Positions 33,174-41,801 are shown, counted from the first letter of the stretch. The stretch: 64,000 bases of DNA from UBA2031 sp037189985 (GCA_037189985.1 JBBCJX010000031.1:62001-126000), one strand, 5' to 3'. A program made the numbers and translations. The notes: generated by a model not told the origin, from the letters alone.

Positions 33174-34118
33174 TCAGTGACCCTTGATGTAAATGGTGTT
33201 GCCACCATTCATGCGCAGGTCATTGATGTAAACCGAGCCGATGGAGGCTGCAGTTCCCAGCGCAATGCTGGTGACAGCGACATTCAGGCCATCAGCAGAG
33301 GTTGTACGAATACCAAGACCATCAGTAGCGTCCACAAAGATACCAATGTCAGAGGTATAGGAACCACCAACAGCGGTAGAGCTAAGAGCAATGCCACTCA
33401 GAGCGATGTTGCCAGTAGCAGTATTCACCGTCAGACCACCCAGCTCAAGGATGTTGCCATTACCGTTAGCAGTGAGAGTCGACGTACCCCAGATCAGATC
33501 ACCACCGTGCGGCTGGTTACCCAGATCGATATTCACGGTAGATGCGCCCAGAGACAGGACGGTGCCAGCATCGAAAGACAGAATGGCTGTCTTGTTGGCA
33601 ATTGCTCCCGTACCTGCGGTAGTGCCATTATCACCAGCCACACTGATGACGGTGCCACCCAAACCAATGTCCAGTGCACCCAAGCTTGCTTCGATATGAA
33701 GCACCGGAGCGGTACCGGCTGCACCAACAGCACCAGTATCAATCTTCAGCACAGTATCAGTGGAGCTCACAATAGCAATACCCTGCAGGGCGTTGACACC
33801 ATTTCCTGCGCCAGCAGAGGCTGCTGCAGCACCACCGTCAATTGCGATCCAGCCGGCATAGCCAGCAGTGTTAGGTGTACCGAGAGTAGCAAAGTAACCG
33901 TTGTATTGGGTTTCAGCATTGACATTGGAGCCCGTGAGGCCATCGTTGTCGCGGATATTCAGGGAGCCGATATTGATATCAGTGCTCAGCGTGATGGTCA
34001 GACCGTCCTGACCGGTGGTTGCAGAAAGAGTTTCATCATCCAGGGCCTGCATGGCAAAAGCACTGGAAGACACAGCGGTGATGGCAGACGCCAGAATGAG
34101 TTTCTTGAACCCTTTCAT
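33174..34118 (-). CDS. filA: FilA-like DUF6160 secreted protein (probable major subunit)
   Basis: 314 residues from the ATG at 34118, which follows a strong GAGGAGAAAC site; the longer frame to 34205 covers the promoter. Signal peptide 1-22 (SSAFA), then LDDETLSATTGQDGLTI (26-42), the hallmark head of DUF6160. The mature protein is Gly/Ala/Thr/Asn-rich, acidic, free of Cys, with repeated strands such as INIGSLNIRDNDG, GALDIGLGGTVIS, TVNIDLGNQPHGGDLI and SIGSVYINDLRMNG, ending IKGH. First in the cluster, with its own promoter and terminator, as expected of a highly expressed structural subunit. Fibre formation is inferred, not shown. Confidence 0.78.
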   Translation of the reverse strand: MKGFKKLILASAITAVSSSAFAMQALDDETLSATTGQDGLTITLSTDINIGSLNIRDNDGLTGSNVNAETQYNGYFATLGTPNTAGYAGWIAIDGGAAAASAGAGNGVNALQGIAIVSSTDTVLKIDTGAVGAAGTAPVLHIEASLGALDIGLGGTVISVAGDNGTTAGTGAIANKTAILSFDAGTVLSLGASTVNIDLGNQPHGGDLIWGTSTLTANGNGNILELGGLTVNTATGNIALSGIALSSTAVGGSYTSDIGIFVDATDGLGIRTTSADGLNVAVTSIALGTAASIGSVYINDLRMNGGNTIYIKGH

Positions 34119-34186
34119 GGATGTTTCTCCTCGGTTTTTTATGATTGTTACCGGCCTTTGTTGGCCATTTGTTATTGCGCAGAGGG

Positions 34187-34216
34187 AAACTAGCATGTCA
34201 CCCATTGTTGCGGCAA
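34187..34216 (-). promoter_or_regulatory. Promoter of the fil cluster
   Basis: On the minus strand TTGCCG (34211-34216), 18-base spacer and TAGTTT (34187-34192) preceded by TGC (extended -10). The predicted leader of about 60 bases contains a small GGCC-AACAAA-GGCC hairpin and the GAGGAGAAAC ribosome-binding site. The shared 220-base gap also serves the divergent pabB gene. Confidence 0.5.
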
Positions 34217-34338
34217 GGGCTTTTCCGCAGTGGCAGTGGTAGCCGACAGGCGGTTACGATCCATACACAATTGGGCCTTGCCTGCCAATTTGCCTTCCTC
34301 TGATACACAAGAATGCATACCCTGCCCGGCTTTTGCGG

Positions 34339-35634
34339 ATGTCTGCCTTGATACGACGCCCCCTTCAGTACCACCCTGACCTGGGCAGCTACCTACGCAA
34401 CATTGCCCACCCCACGGACCGGGCAATATGGTTGCGCGCGGGCTGCTCCACGACAGAGCTCTTCTGTGCCTGCCCTGCCCTACACACTGACACCTCGACT
34501 CCGCAGGAAGCTCTATGGGATACAGCAAAAAGCCTGCTGACAAAGCTGTGCCCCCTCAATGAGCTTGAAGACCTGCCTTTTCGTGGCGGATTGGCAGGCT
34601 TTGCCGCTTATGACAACCGCCCATTGACAGGTACCAGCCTGCCTCCTGCCTATTTCGGGCTGTATCCCCACTTCATTCATATCAATCATCAGCACGGAAT
34701 AGCAGAGGAGATCGTAATACCCGGATTCCCGGAGGCAGCACGCTCATGGAAGACATTTCTTGCCAGACTGGGGCAGGCTCCTTCCAGTGACAGAACACCC
34801 TTTCGCCTACTCAGCCGCTTTGCCAGCCTGACATCCGAGGAGCGGTATCACTCGGACTTCGACAAAATCCAGAGCTACCTGCAGGCGGGTGACTGCTACC
34901 AAGTCAACTATGCCCAAGCTTTCCACGCCTCTTGCGAGGGGAGCACGGCAGATGCCATGGAGCACCTGCTGGAGGTCAGCAACCCCACCTATGCGGCCTG
35001 GATATGCCTTCCGGAGGGAGAGGTAATGAGTCTCTCACCAGAGCTTTTCCTCAGTGTCCAGAAAGGACGAATTACCACACGCCCTATCAAGGGAACGGCT
35101 CCACGCTCCCCTGACCCGGTTGAAGACACCAAAAATGCCAAAGCCTTGCGACACAGCATCAAGAATCAGGCCGAGAACCTGATGATCGTGGACCTGCTCC
35201 GCCATGACATCAGCCAGCATGCCGAGACTGGCTCAGTAAAGGTTGAACACCTCTTCGAGATCGAGAGCCTGCCCCAGGTTCACCATCTCGTCAGCCACAT
35301 TACAGCCAACCTTAAAAAATCATCCCAATCAATTGATTTAATAAGAAATTGCCTCCCGGGAGGCTCTATTACCGGCGCCCCAAAAAAGCGAGCCATGGAG
35401 ATCATCGAAGAACTGGAACCCACGGCCCGCTCGATTTACTGCGGCAGCATCGGATTCATCAATCCGGATGGGGACTGCCAGTTCAATATCGCCATCCGTA
35501 CCCTGCTGCGGAGCGGCGATCAGATATATGCCTGGGCTGGCGGGGGGATCGTTGCGGACTCGAATTGCAACGAAGAGTACCAGGAGTGTTTTGACAAGAT
35601 GGGCGCACTGATGAAGGCGCTTGAAGGAATGTGA
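34339..35634 (+). CDS. pabB: Aminodeoxychorismate synthase component I
   Basis: 431 residues from the ATG at 34339; a TTG six bases upstream is in frame. Converts chorismate plus ammonia (from PabA) to 4-amino-4-deoxychorismate for folate. The chorismate-binding domain covers about 180-430 with TTRPIKGTAPRS, QAENLMIVDLLRHDIS, LPGGSITGAPKKRAMEI and WAGGGIVADSNCNEEYQE. The PIKGT lysine is the PabB (aminodeoxychorismate synthase) residue that forms the covalent intermediate, where anthranilate synthase TrpE has PIAGT. Divergent from filA; followed by an 11-base-pair inverted repeat. Confidence 0.93.
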   Translation: MSALIRRPLQYHPDLGSYLRNIAHPTDRAIWLRAGCSTTELFCACPALHTDTSTPQEALWDTAKSLLTKLCPLNELEDLPFRGGLAGFAAYDNRPLTGTSLPPAYFGLYPHFIHINHQHGIAEEIVIPGFPEAARSWKTFLARLGQAPSSDRTPFRLLSRFASLTSEERYHSDFDKIQSYLQAGDCYQVNYAQAFHASCEGSTADAMEHLLEVSNPTYAAWICLPEGEVMSLSPELFLSVQKGRITTRPIKGTAPRSPDPVEDTKNAKALRHSIKNQAENLMIVDLLRHDISQHAETGSVKVEHLFEIESLPQVHHLVSHITANLKKSSQSIDLIRNCLPGGSITGAPKKRAMEIIEELEPTARSIYCGSIGFINPDGDCQFNIAIRTLLRSGDQIYAWAGGGIVADSNCNEEYQECFDKMGALMKALEGM

Positions 35635-35636
35635 GG

Positions 35637-35664
35637 CTCCCTCTCCTGAATTAAGGAGAGGGAG
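35637..35664. repeat. Perfect 11-bp inverted repeat after pabB
   Basis: CTCCCTCTCCT and AGGAGAGGGAG separated by six bases. On the plus strand it is followed by A7 rather than T, so it is not a standard terminator for pabB; transcribed from the minus strand (thrH) the T-run precedes the stem. It resembles dispersed CTCTCC-type repeats of many Proteobacteria; a looser relative lies at about 2752-2786. Confidence 0.65.
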
Positions 35665-35673
35665 AAAAAAACA

Positions 35674-36288
35674 TCAGGGAATCTGTCGCAGTGAGCCTTT
35701 ACGGATTTCTGCTTTCAACTCTTCATAACTGCGTGTTACAGGAAACTGAGGGAATTCCCGGATCACGTTTTCAGGTGCGTCGAACAATATGCCCTTGTCG
35801 GCCTCGCCCAGCATGTTGGTGTCATTGTAGGAGTCACCAGCGGCAATGACCCGATAGTTGAGCCCGTGCAGCGCTTTGACAGCAGCACGCTTCTGATCCG
35901 GCTGACGCAGCACATAGTTGCTAATCCGGCCTTCGGCACTGACCTCAAGCTTGTGGCACATGATGGTGGGCCAGCCAAGCTGGCGCATCAGGGGATGAGC
36001 AAACTCATAGAATGTGTCAGAAAGGATGATGAGCTGGAAATGTTCGCGAACCCAGTCTGTAAACTCCCGGGCACCGGGCAGTGGGCCCATATCGGCAATC
36101 ACAGACTGGATGTCGTTCAGGCCGAGTTGGTGTGCGTCCAGAATACGCAGGCGCTGGCGCATCAACACATCATAATCAGGGATATCGCGAGTGGTGGCCT
36201 CAAGCTCCTTGATGCCGGTGCGCTTGGCAAAGTTGATCCAGATTTCCGGGACCAGCACCCCTTCCAGATCCAGACAAACAATCTCCAC
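35674..36288 (-). CDS. thrH: Phosphoserine phosphatase / homoserine phosphotransferase ThrH
   Basis: 204 residues. A HAD-superfamily enzyme that dephosphorylates phosphoserine and can pass the phosphate to homoserine, bridging serine and threonine synthesis in Pseudomonas. HAD motif I is CLDLEGVLVPE (the first Asp is the nucleophile), motif II includes LSDTFYEF, motif III/IV is AAGDSYNDTNML. Short size (about 200 residues, without the N-terminal ACT-like part of SerB) supports ThrH. Followed by cysH on the same strand with 106 bases between, in the same order as in pseudomonads. Confidence 0.9.
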   Translation of the reverse strand: MEIVCLDLEGVLVPEIWINFAKRTGIKELEATTRDIPDYDVLMRQRLRILDAHQLGLNDIQSVIADMGPLPGAREFTDWVREHFQLIILSDTFYEFAHPLMRQLGWPTIMCHKLEVSAEGRISNYVLRQPDQKRAAVKALHGLNYRVIAAGDSYNDTNMLGEADKGILFDAPENVIREFPQFPVTRSYEELKAEIRKGSLRQIP

Positions 36289-36394
36289 AACACACCTCCG
36301 CTAACCCGGCCAAATGAGAGGCGGCACTCTAGCGGCTTGCCTGAAGGCGTGCAACGGAGGGAAGCCTCCGGCAATGATCAACTGGCTGACAGAC

Positions 36395-37045
36395 TCAAAG
36401 GGTAGTCAACGGGGCATGCAGTCCGCACTCATGCTGCTCACTGCCCTTGGCTGGGTCATAGTAGGCACGCTCGTTGGGCAGGCTGAACTCCTGCAGATAG
36501 GCCTGAAGCATTTCCGGCGTCCAGTCCAGCAATGGATTGACCTTGAGGCAATTGAACTTTTCATCCCACATCAAGGGCTGCAGCGACGCGGCACGTTGTG
36601 CGTTCTGGTCACGACGCAAAGCCGTAATCCATACCGTCGGTGCCAGCTCTCGCATGCCTCGCTCGAAAGGCTCAAGCTTCATGACCTGACTGAAGGCCTC
36701 GACACGCTCGACCTCGTCCGGCATGGGAATGCTCTCACCGTTGAGTGCCAGCCAATGGGCAGAGCTCATTCTGGGCAGATAGGCCTGAAGATTGATCTTC
36801 AACGCCTGACGGCAGGCTTCGGCAAAGCGGTAGGTCTCGGGCAGGTTGGTGCCGTGATCCACCCATAACACGGGAATGTCATGCTGAACCTGCTGCGCCA
36901 TGTGCAGGATAACGGCCTCATAGGGGCGGAAATTGCTGGTGACAATGGCGCGCCCGGGTGCATGCAGCAGGGCAGCATGAATGATTTCCTGGGCAGACTT
37001 GCCCTCCAGGGAGGCATTGAGGGCAGCAAGATTCAGAGAGGACAT
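36395..37045 (-). CDS. cysH: Phosphoadenylyl-sulfate reductase
   Basis: 216 residues from the ATG at 37045 (MSSLNLAALNASL); the open frame to 37111 is an unlikely extension. Reduces PAPS to sulfite with thioredoxin. The catalytic cysteine is in ECGLH near the C-terminus; the signature TSNFRPYEAVILHM binds the phosphosulfate and WITALRRDQNAQR follows. The CC...CxxC ligands of [4Fe-4S] APS reductases are absent, so this is the PAPS-specific, cluster-free type, unlike the APS reductase of P. aeruginosa. Sits 114 bases downstream of its probable regulator cysB, same strand. Confidence 0.88.
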   Translation of the reverse strand: MSSLNLAALNASLEGKSAQEIIHAALLHAPGRAIVTSNFRPYEAVILHMAQQVQHDIPVLWVDHGTNLPETYRFAEACRQALKINLQAYLPRMSSAHWLALNGESIPMPDEVERVEAFSQVMKLEPFERGMRELAPTVWITALRRDQNAQRAASLQPLMWDEKFNCLKVNPLLDWTPEMLQAYLQEFSLPNERAYYDPAKGSEQHECGLHAPLTTL

Positions 37046-37159
37046 GGAGACTCGGCAACAATCACAAAAAGAAGTGGGGCAACAGATATAGAGGCTGGCA
37101 GGCCCGATCACAAGACCACACCTGATTATCCAGGCACACCCTGAGTTTCATCACAGCTC

Positions 37160-38134
37160 TCAAACCGAGGGCAATTCAACTCCGTCGAATACCTGCTCCA
37201 GATCTCCCTGGGCATGAGCAGCTACAGCCGCATCGATCCGGTCACGTGTCAGGTGAGGTGCAAAGGTCTTGATGAAGTCGTACATGAACCCCCGCAGGAA
37301 AGTCCCCTTGCGGAAACCCAGACGCGTGGTGCTGGGCTCAAAAAGATGACTGGCATCAATGGCAACCAGATCGCTGTCTGTCCCGGGATCAAAAGCCATA
37401 TGGGCAATGATGCCAATACCAATCCCCAGACGGACATAGGTCTTGATCACATCCGCATCTGTGGCCGTGAACACCACCTTGGGTGTTAGGCCACGACTCT
37501 TGAAAGCCTCGTCCAGCTTGGAGCGGCCGGTAAAGCCGAAGACATAGGTGACCAACGGAAACTGGGCCACGTCCTCCAGTGTAATGGTGCTGCGAATGGC
37601 CAAAGGATGGTCTCGCGGCACGACCACTGAGCGATTCCAGTGATAGCAAGGCAGCATGATTAGGTCATCGAAATGCTCCATGCCCTCTGTGGCAATGGCA
37701 AAATCCACAGTGCCATCCGCCGCCATTTCAGCAATCTGCTGGGGCGTACCCTGATGCATGTGCAGGGCAACCTCAGGGTACTGGGCAATGAATTTCTCGA
37801 TCACGGCAGGCAGACGATAGCGTGCCTGGGTGTGCGTGGTGGCAATGGCAAGGTGACCCCGCTTCTGGTCTGTGTACTCAAGGGCGATCTGGCGAATGCT
37901 CTCGGTCTTACGGAGTATCTCGCCTGCAATGGCCAAGATGGCCTGACCGGCAGGGGTCACCCGGGTAAGGTGCTTGCCGCTGCGGGAAAAAATCTCGACC
38001 CCCAGCTCGTCCTCCAGCAAGCGTATCTGCTTGCTGATGCCTGGCTGCGAGGTATAGAGACTTTGGGCCGTCAGGGATACGTTGAGATCGTGATGGGCGA
38101 CCTCCCAGATATAACGCAGTTGCTGCAGCTTCAT
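37160..38134 (-). CDS. cysB: LysR-family regulator CysB
   Basis: 324 residues. Activates sulfate-assimilation genes when N-acetylserine is present and sulfide is low. N-terminal winged helix (1-60): MKLQQLRYIWEVAHHDLNVS is the CysB/Cbl-specific start; the recognition part has AQSLYTSQPGISKQIRLLEDELG. The co-inducer domain (about 90-300) has ATTHTQARYRLP and ALHMHQGTPQQIAEM, which bind the sulfate/acetylserine ligand. Likely targets in this window are cysH downstream and the sulfite reductase genes. Confidence 0.95.
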   Translation of the reverse strand: MKLQQLRYIWEVAHHDLNVSLTAQSLYTSQPGISKQIRLLEDELGVEIFSRSGKHLTRVTPAGQAILAIAGEILRKTESIRQIALEYTDQKRGHLAIATTHTQARYRLPAVIEKFIAQYPEVALHMHQGTPQQIAEMAADGTVDFAIATEGMEHFDDLIMLPCYHWNRSVVVPRDHPLAIRSTITLEDVAQFPLVTYVFGFTGRSKLDEAFKSRGLTPKVVFTATDADVIKTYVRLGIGIGIIAHMAFDPGTDSDLVAIDASHLFEPSTTRLGFRKGTFLRGFMYDFIKTFAPHLTRDRIDAAVAAHAQGDLEQVFDGVELPSV

Positions 38135-38455
38135 TGCCTTTTACTCCCACCGCAACACGGTTCTGCCACCTAGTGACGCAAAGACGAAATCTACCAGATG
38201 GCTATAAGAACTCCGAAAAACCAACCGTTTGGAGCATAGTCCACCCTCTTTCAGCTTGCCAAGCAGGCAAAGCATGACTTCGCTGGTTTCTGGTACACAT
38301 TCTGTGCTTTTTGCTCCTCCCCATCCCAGAAGCTCTCCCAGCTTGGGGCGAAAACAGGCGCTACTTAGTAAAGAGCTATCGAAAAAGCCCAGTGAAACAA
38401 TGCGGTTTTTTCAATAGAATCTGGCTCTTTCGCGCATCTGTTCCTGGTATTTGTC
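38135..38455. other. Intergenic region cysB - DAHP synthase
   Basis: 321 bases containing the divergent promoters of cysB and of the DAHP synthase gene. A plausible -10 TAGAAT (38415-38420) lies 36 bases before the ATG at 38456 but has no good -35. There is no Shine-Dalgarno sequence in front of that ATG. The open frame 38229-38417 has no coding character. A weak stem TTGCC-AAGCA-GGCAA is present near 38258. Confidence 0.4.
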
Positions 38456-39541
38456 ATGGCCGAACCCCTGATTGACGACATCAACATACGCTCCATCGAG
38501 GTGCTGATCACCCCGGAAGAGCTCACCCGCGAGTTGCCCCTGTCGGATGCAGCCCGAAAGACCGTGCTTGATGGCCGGCAGACCATACGCAACATCCTGG
38601 ATGGCAAGGATCACCGCCTGTTCCTGGTGATAGGCCCCTGCTCCATCCACGACGTCAAGGCAGCCCATGACTACGCAGAGCGCCTGAAACGCCTAGCTGC
38701 CGAAGTCTCGGATACCCTCTATCTGGTGATGCGCGTCTACTTTGAAAAACCCCGTACGACAGTGGGCTGGAAGGGGCTGATCAACGACCCCTACATGAAC
38801 GACAGCTTCAACATCCAGGACGGCCTTCATATTGGCCGTAAGCTGCTACTGGAGTTGAACGAAATGGGCCTGCCTTGTGCCACCGAGGCGCTGGACCCCA
38901 TGTCCCCCCAGTACATGCATGACCTCATTGCCTGGTCGGCCATTGGCGCACGCACCACGGAGTCACAGACACACCGCGAGATGTCGTCCGGGCTGTCTTC
39001 CCCCGTCGGCTTCAAGAACGGTACGGACGGCGGACTCAAAGTCGCCACCAACGCCCTGCTCTCCGTAGCCAATCCGCACAGCTTCCTAGGGATCGACGTG
39101 CACGGCAAGGTGGCCATCATCAACACCACGGGCAACCGTTACGGCCATGTCGTGCTGCGTGGCGGCGACAGCAAACCCAATTACGACTCTGTCTCAGTAG
39201 CACTCGCCGAACGGGAACTGGAGAAGGCCAAGGTAACGGCCAACATCATGATTGATGCGTCACATGCCAACTCCAACAAGGACCCGGGCCTTCAGCCCTT
39301 GGTGATGGACAACGTCAGCAACCAGATTCTGGAAGGCAACGCATCCATCATCGGCATGATGGTGGAATCCCATATCAAGTTCGGACGCCAGGACATTCCC
39401 AAAGACTTGAGCCAACTGGAATACGGCAAGTCCGTGACGGACGGCTGCATAGACTGGGAAACCACGGAAGCGGCAGTGCGCCAGATGCGTGACAAGCTGA
39501 AAGACGTGCTGCCCAAGCGGAAGCGCAGTACCGGTCAGTAA
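38456..39541 (+). CDS. aroG: 3-deoxy-7-phosphoheptulonate (DAHP) synthase, AroG/F/H type
   Basis: 361 residues. First step of the shikimate pathway: phosphoenolpyruvate plus erythrose 4-phosphate gives DAHP. Type I beta-barrel markers: VIGPCSIHDVKAAHDYAERL (near 60), VYFEKPRTTVGWKGLI, ARTTESQTHREMSSGLS, GFKNGTDGG, IDASHANSNKD and the C-terminal VTDGCIDWE. The isozyme (Tyr-, Phe- or Trp-inhibited) cannot be decided by eye, so the symbol is provisional. Followed 7 bases later by a TPR protein gene, probably cotranscribed. Confidence 0.93.
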   Translation: MAEPLIDDINIRSIEVLITPEELTRELPLSDAARKTVLDGRQTIRNILDGKDHRLFLVIGPCSIHDVKAAHDYAERLKRLAAEVSDTLYLVMRVYFEKPRTTVGWKGLINDPYMNDSFNIQDGLHIGRKLLLELNEMGLPCATEALDPMSPQYMHDLIAWSAIGARTTESQTHREMSSGLSSPVGFKNGTDGGLKVATNALLSVANPHSFLGIDVHGKVAIINTTGNRYGHVVLRGGDSKPNYDSVSVALAERELEKAKVTANIMIDASHANSNKDPGLQPLVMDNVSNQILEGNASIIGMMVESHIKFGRQDIPKDLSQLEYGKSVTDGCIDWETTEAAVRQMRDKLKDVLPKRKRSTGQ

Positions 39542-39548
39542 GACCCCG

Positions 39549-41051
39549 ATGAGCACGCCCACCAACAGCGCCCTGCAAAAATCCATGCAGCTGATCCAAC
39601 AGGCACAGCTGCTGACGCAGGAAAAAAGCTTCACGAAAGCGGTACAGGCTTATCAGCAGGCTATCCGGGCATGCCCGGATAACGGGCTTGCTTATGGTGC
39701 TTTCATCGAAATGCTGATTGACCTGAAGGAATACGCGAATGGCCTCAAAGTCATACAAGCCATTCCCACCAACCTTTACCAGCAATCCTGGGTCCTGAAA
39801 GAGAAGCATGGAACACTGCTCTGCTGCCTGGAGCAGCATCAAGAATCGCTTTCCCTGCTGACGGCGACTCTCGCCGCCAACCCTGACATGAAATCCAACC
39901 GTCTGCACACCATTATCGGCATGTGCCATGACGGTCTGAAAAACACTGATCAGGCACTTTCTCATTACCGAAAGGCACTGAGCTCCGGAGAAGAAAGTCC
40001 CGCGCTATTTCTGTGCCTGACAGAGCTTTTAAGAAGAACAGGGGATATCAAAGGTACTCGTCACTTTTATGAAATCGCCACCAGGAAGTTCCCGGATGAC
40101 AAAGAGGTCACTTTTGAATATGCCAACTTTCTCCTAGCTGATGCGTGTCTTGAAAAGGGCTTTCATCTCTACAAGCAGCGCTTCGAGTCCGCATCCTTCG
40201 GTACAAAGCGTGCCAACCTGCCCATTCCCTTATGGGATGGAAAAAAGAATGCCCGCTCTCTTCTCGTTATCACGGAACAGGGTGTTGGCGACCTTGTTCT
40301 CTTCAGCTCTTTTCTGCCAGCCTTGGCCAAGAAAGCAGGCAAACTGACCCTGGTTTGCCATGCAAAGCTGATTCCGCTTTTTTCCCGCTCGTTTCCCGAC
40401 ATCCATCTTATTGCCACAGGCAGCAGCTTTTCCTCCGATGAGTTTGATGCACACATGTATGCAGCCGATGCGGGAGCTCATGCACTTGACATTATCGGCT
40501 GGAAAAAGGGCCATCTGCTCGCTGACACGCCGCGGGCAGATACGTTACGGGAGAAATATCGCCAGCAATTCCCCGGCAAAGCCTTGGTTGGCTTTTCGTG
40601 GAAAAGCACCCGACAGGGCATTGACGGCGAGGGACGGAGTACGGATATGGCCGCATGGCTGCCTGTACTGGAAAATCCGGCCTGCCAGTTCATCAATCTG
40701 CAGTATGGGGATATTGATGAAGACTTGAGAGCAGCCAAGGCCCTGGGGATCAACATTCATCATGACCCGGACATTGACTGCTTCAATGATCTGGATGGCT
40801 TGGCCGCACAAATGCAGGCCCTGGATCTTGTAATTTCCGTCACCAATACAACGGCTCATCTTGCCGCTGCCACACATACACCCACCTGGATTACTGTTCC
40901 GATGGGGCGCAGTCTCTTCTGGTGTTGGGGCCTTAGGGGGAAAACCGTCTTCTATCCGGATGCTTGTCTTTTCCGGGCAAAGAAGCCCGATGAATGGGCA
41001 CCCGTTATCAAAGAAATAGCCGAGGCCTTGGCGCAAAAGCTTGCGTCATAA
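39549..41051 (+). CDS. Tetratricopeptide protein with GT9-like C-terminal domain
   Basis: 500 residues. The N-terminal half (about 1-210) consists of TPR-like helix pairs (LQKSMQLIQQAQLLTQEKSF, AVQAYQQAIRACPDNGLAYG, SHYRKALSSGEESPALFLCL). The C-terminal half (about 215-495) has the ITEQGVGDLVLFSSFLPAL nucleotide-binding-type loop, FSWKSTRQGIDGEGRS and LVISVTNTTAHLAAATHTPT, typical of TPR-linked glycosyltransferases related to family 9 (ADP-heptose transferase fold). No signal peptide. Role unknown; such proteins often glycosylate flagellin, pilin or LPS. Attached to the DAHP synthase gene by a 7-base gap. Confidence 0.8.
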   Translation: MSTPTNSALQKSMQLIQQAQLLTQEKSFTKAVQAYQQAIRACPDNGLAYGAFIEMLIDLKEYANGLKVIQAIPTNLYQQSWVLKEKHGTLLCCLEQHQESLSLLTATLAANPDMKSNRLHTIIGMCHDGLKNTDQALSHYRKALSSGEESPALFLCLTELLRRTGDIKGTRHFYEIATRKFPDDKEVTFEYANFLLADACLEKGFHLYKQRFESASFGTKRANLPIPLWDGKKNARSLLVITEQGVGDLVLFSSFLPALAKKAGKLTLVCHAKLIPLFSRSFPDIHLIATGSSFSSDEFDAHMYAADAGAHALDIIGWKKGHLLADTPRADTLREKYRQQFPGKALVGFSWKSTRQGIDGEGRSTDMAAWLPVLENPACQFINLQYGDIDEDLRAAKALGINIHHDPDIDCFNDLDGLAAQMQALDLVISVTNTTAHLAAATHTPTWITVPMGRSLFWCWGLRGKTVFYPDACLFRAKKPDEWAPVIKEIAEALAQKLAS

Positions 41052-41118
41052 TCCTGAAGCTTATCGGCCATAAAACTCAGAAGCTGGCGACTATTCCCTT
41101 ATTAACCATGCCAGAACA

Positions 41119-41748
41119 TTACTTGTAATAGGCATTGTCTCGCACGCTGTGATCCGTCTGGTCCGTCACCCGCTGCAACTCCGGAATCTGGGCCTTGAGC
41201 GTCGTTTCCACACCCTGCTTCAATGTCATGTCAACGGCAGAGCAACCCTGACAACCGCCACCGAACTTGAGAATGGCAGTCAGGCCGTTTTCCTCGTCGT
41301 CGAAAAGCTCAAGAAGGCTGACACTGCCGTTATGAGCTGCCAGCCCAGGATTGATCTCGTTAGAGAGCACGAAATTGATACGCTCCTCTATGCTGGCATC
41401 AGGCCCCAGATTGGGCACCTTGGATTTGGGCGCCTTGAAGGTCAGTTGCCCTCCGAAACGGTCCTTGTTGTAGTCAATGACGGCATCTTCAAGATAAGGA
41501 ACACTTTTGCCGTCAATAAAGGCCTTGAAACTGGCGTATTCGATGACGGCATCATCACTCTGCTCCTCGCCCTGAGTGCAATAGGCCATGCAGCATTCGG
41601 CCCGGGGAGTACCCGGATTCTCGACGAATATACGCACACCGATACCGGGCGAATCCTGCTTGGAAAGGAGGTCCCTCAGGTACTCTTGGGCACTTTCGGT
41701 GATGGTGATCTTGACAGCTCCGCTGTCCGGGGAGGTGGAGTCAGCCAT
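41119..41748 (-). CDS. nfuA: Fe-S biogenesis protein NfuA
   Basis: 209 residues. Carrier protein that assembles and delivers [4Fe-4S] clusters under oxidative or iron stress. N-terminal degenerate A-type (HesB-like) domain (about 10-105) without the ligand cysteines in the usual place, and the C-terminal Nfu domain (about 120-190) with CQGC (GGGCQGCSAVDMTLKQGVE) whose two Cys bind the cluster at the dimer interface. Divergent from metH across 126 bases. Confidence 0.94.
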   Translation of the reverse strand: MADSTSPDSGAVKITITESAQEYLRDLLSKQDSPGIGVRIFVENPGTPRAECCMAYCTQGEEQSDDAVIEYASFKAFIDGKSVPYLEDAVIDYNKDRFGGQLTFKAPKSKVPNLGPDASIEERINFVLSNEINPGLAAHNGSVSLLELFDDEENGLTAILKFGGGCQGCSAVDMTLKQGVETTLKAQIPELQRVTDQTDHSVRDNAYYK

Positions 41749-41801
41749 GGTTAATTCCTAGCAAAATACTGGGTCTTTGCCGGGCATTGTACCCAAAGCC
41801 T

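Noticed and set aside
33156..34193. 345-residue plus-strand open frame
   Set aside because: Complement of filA, which has a signal peptide, ribosome-binding site, promoter and a paralogue; the antisense frame is a composition effect.
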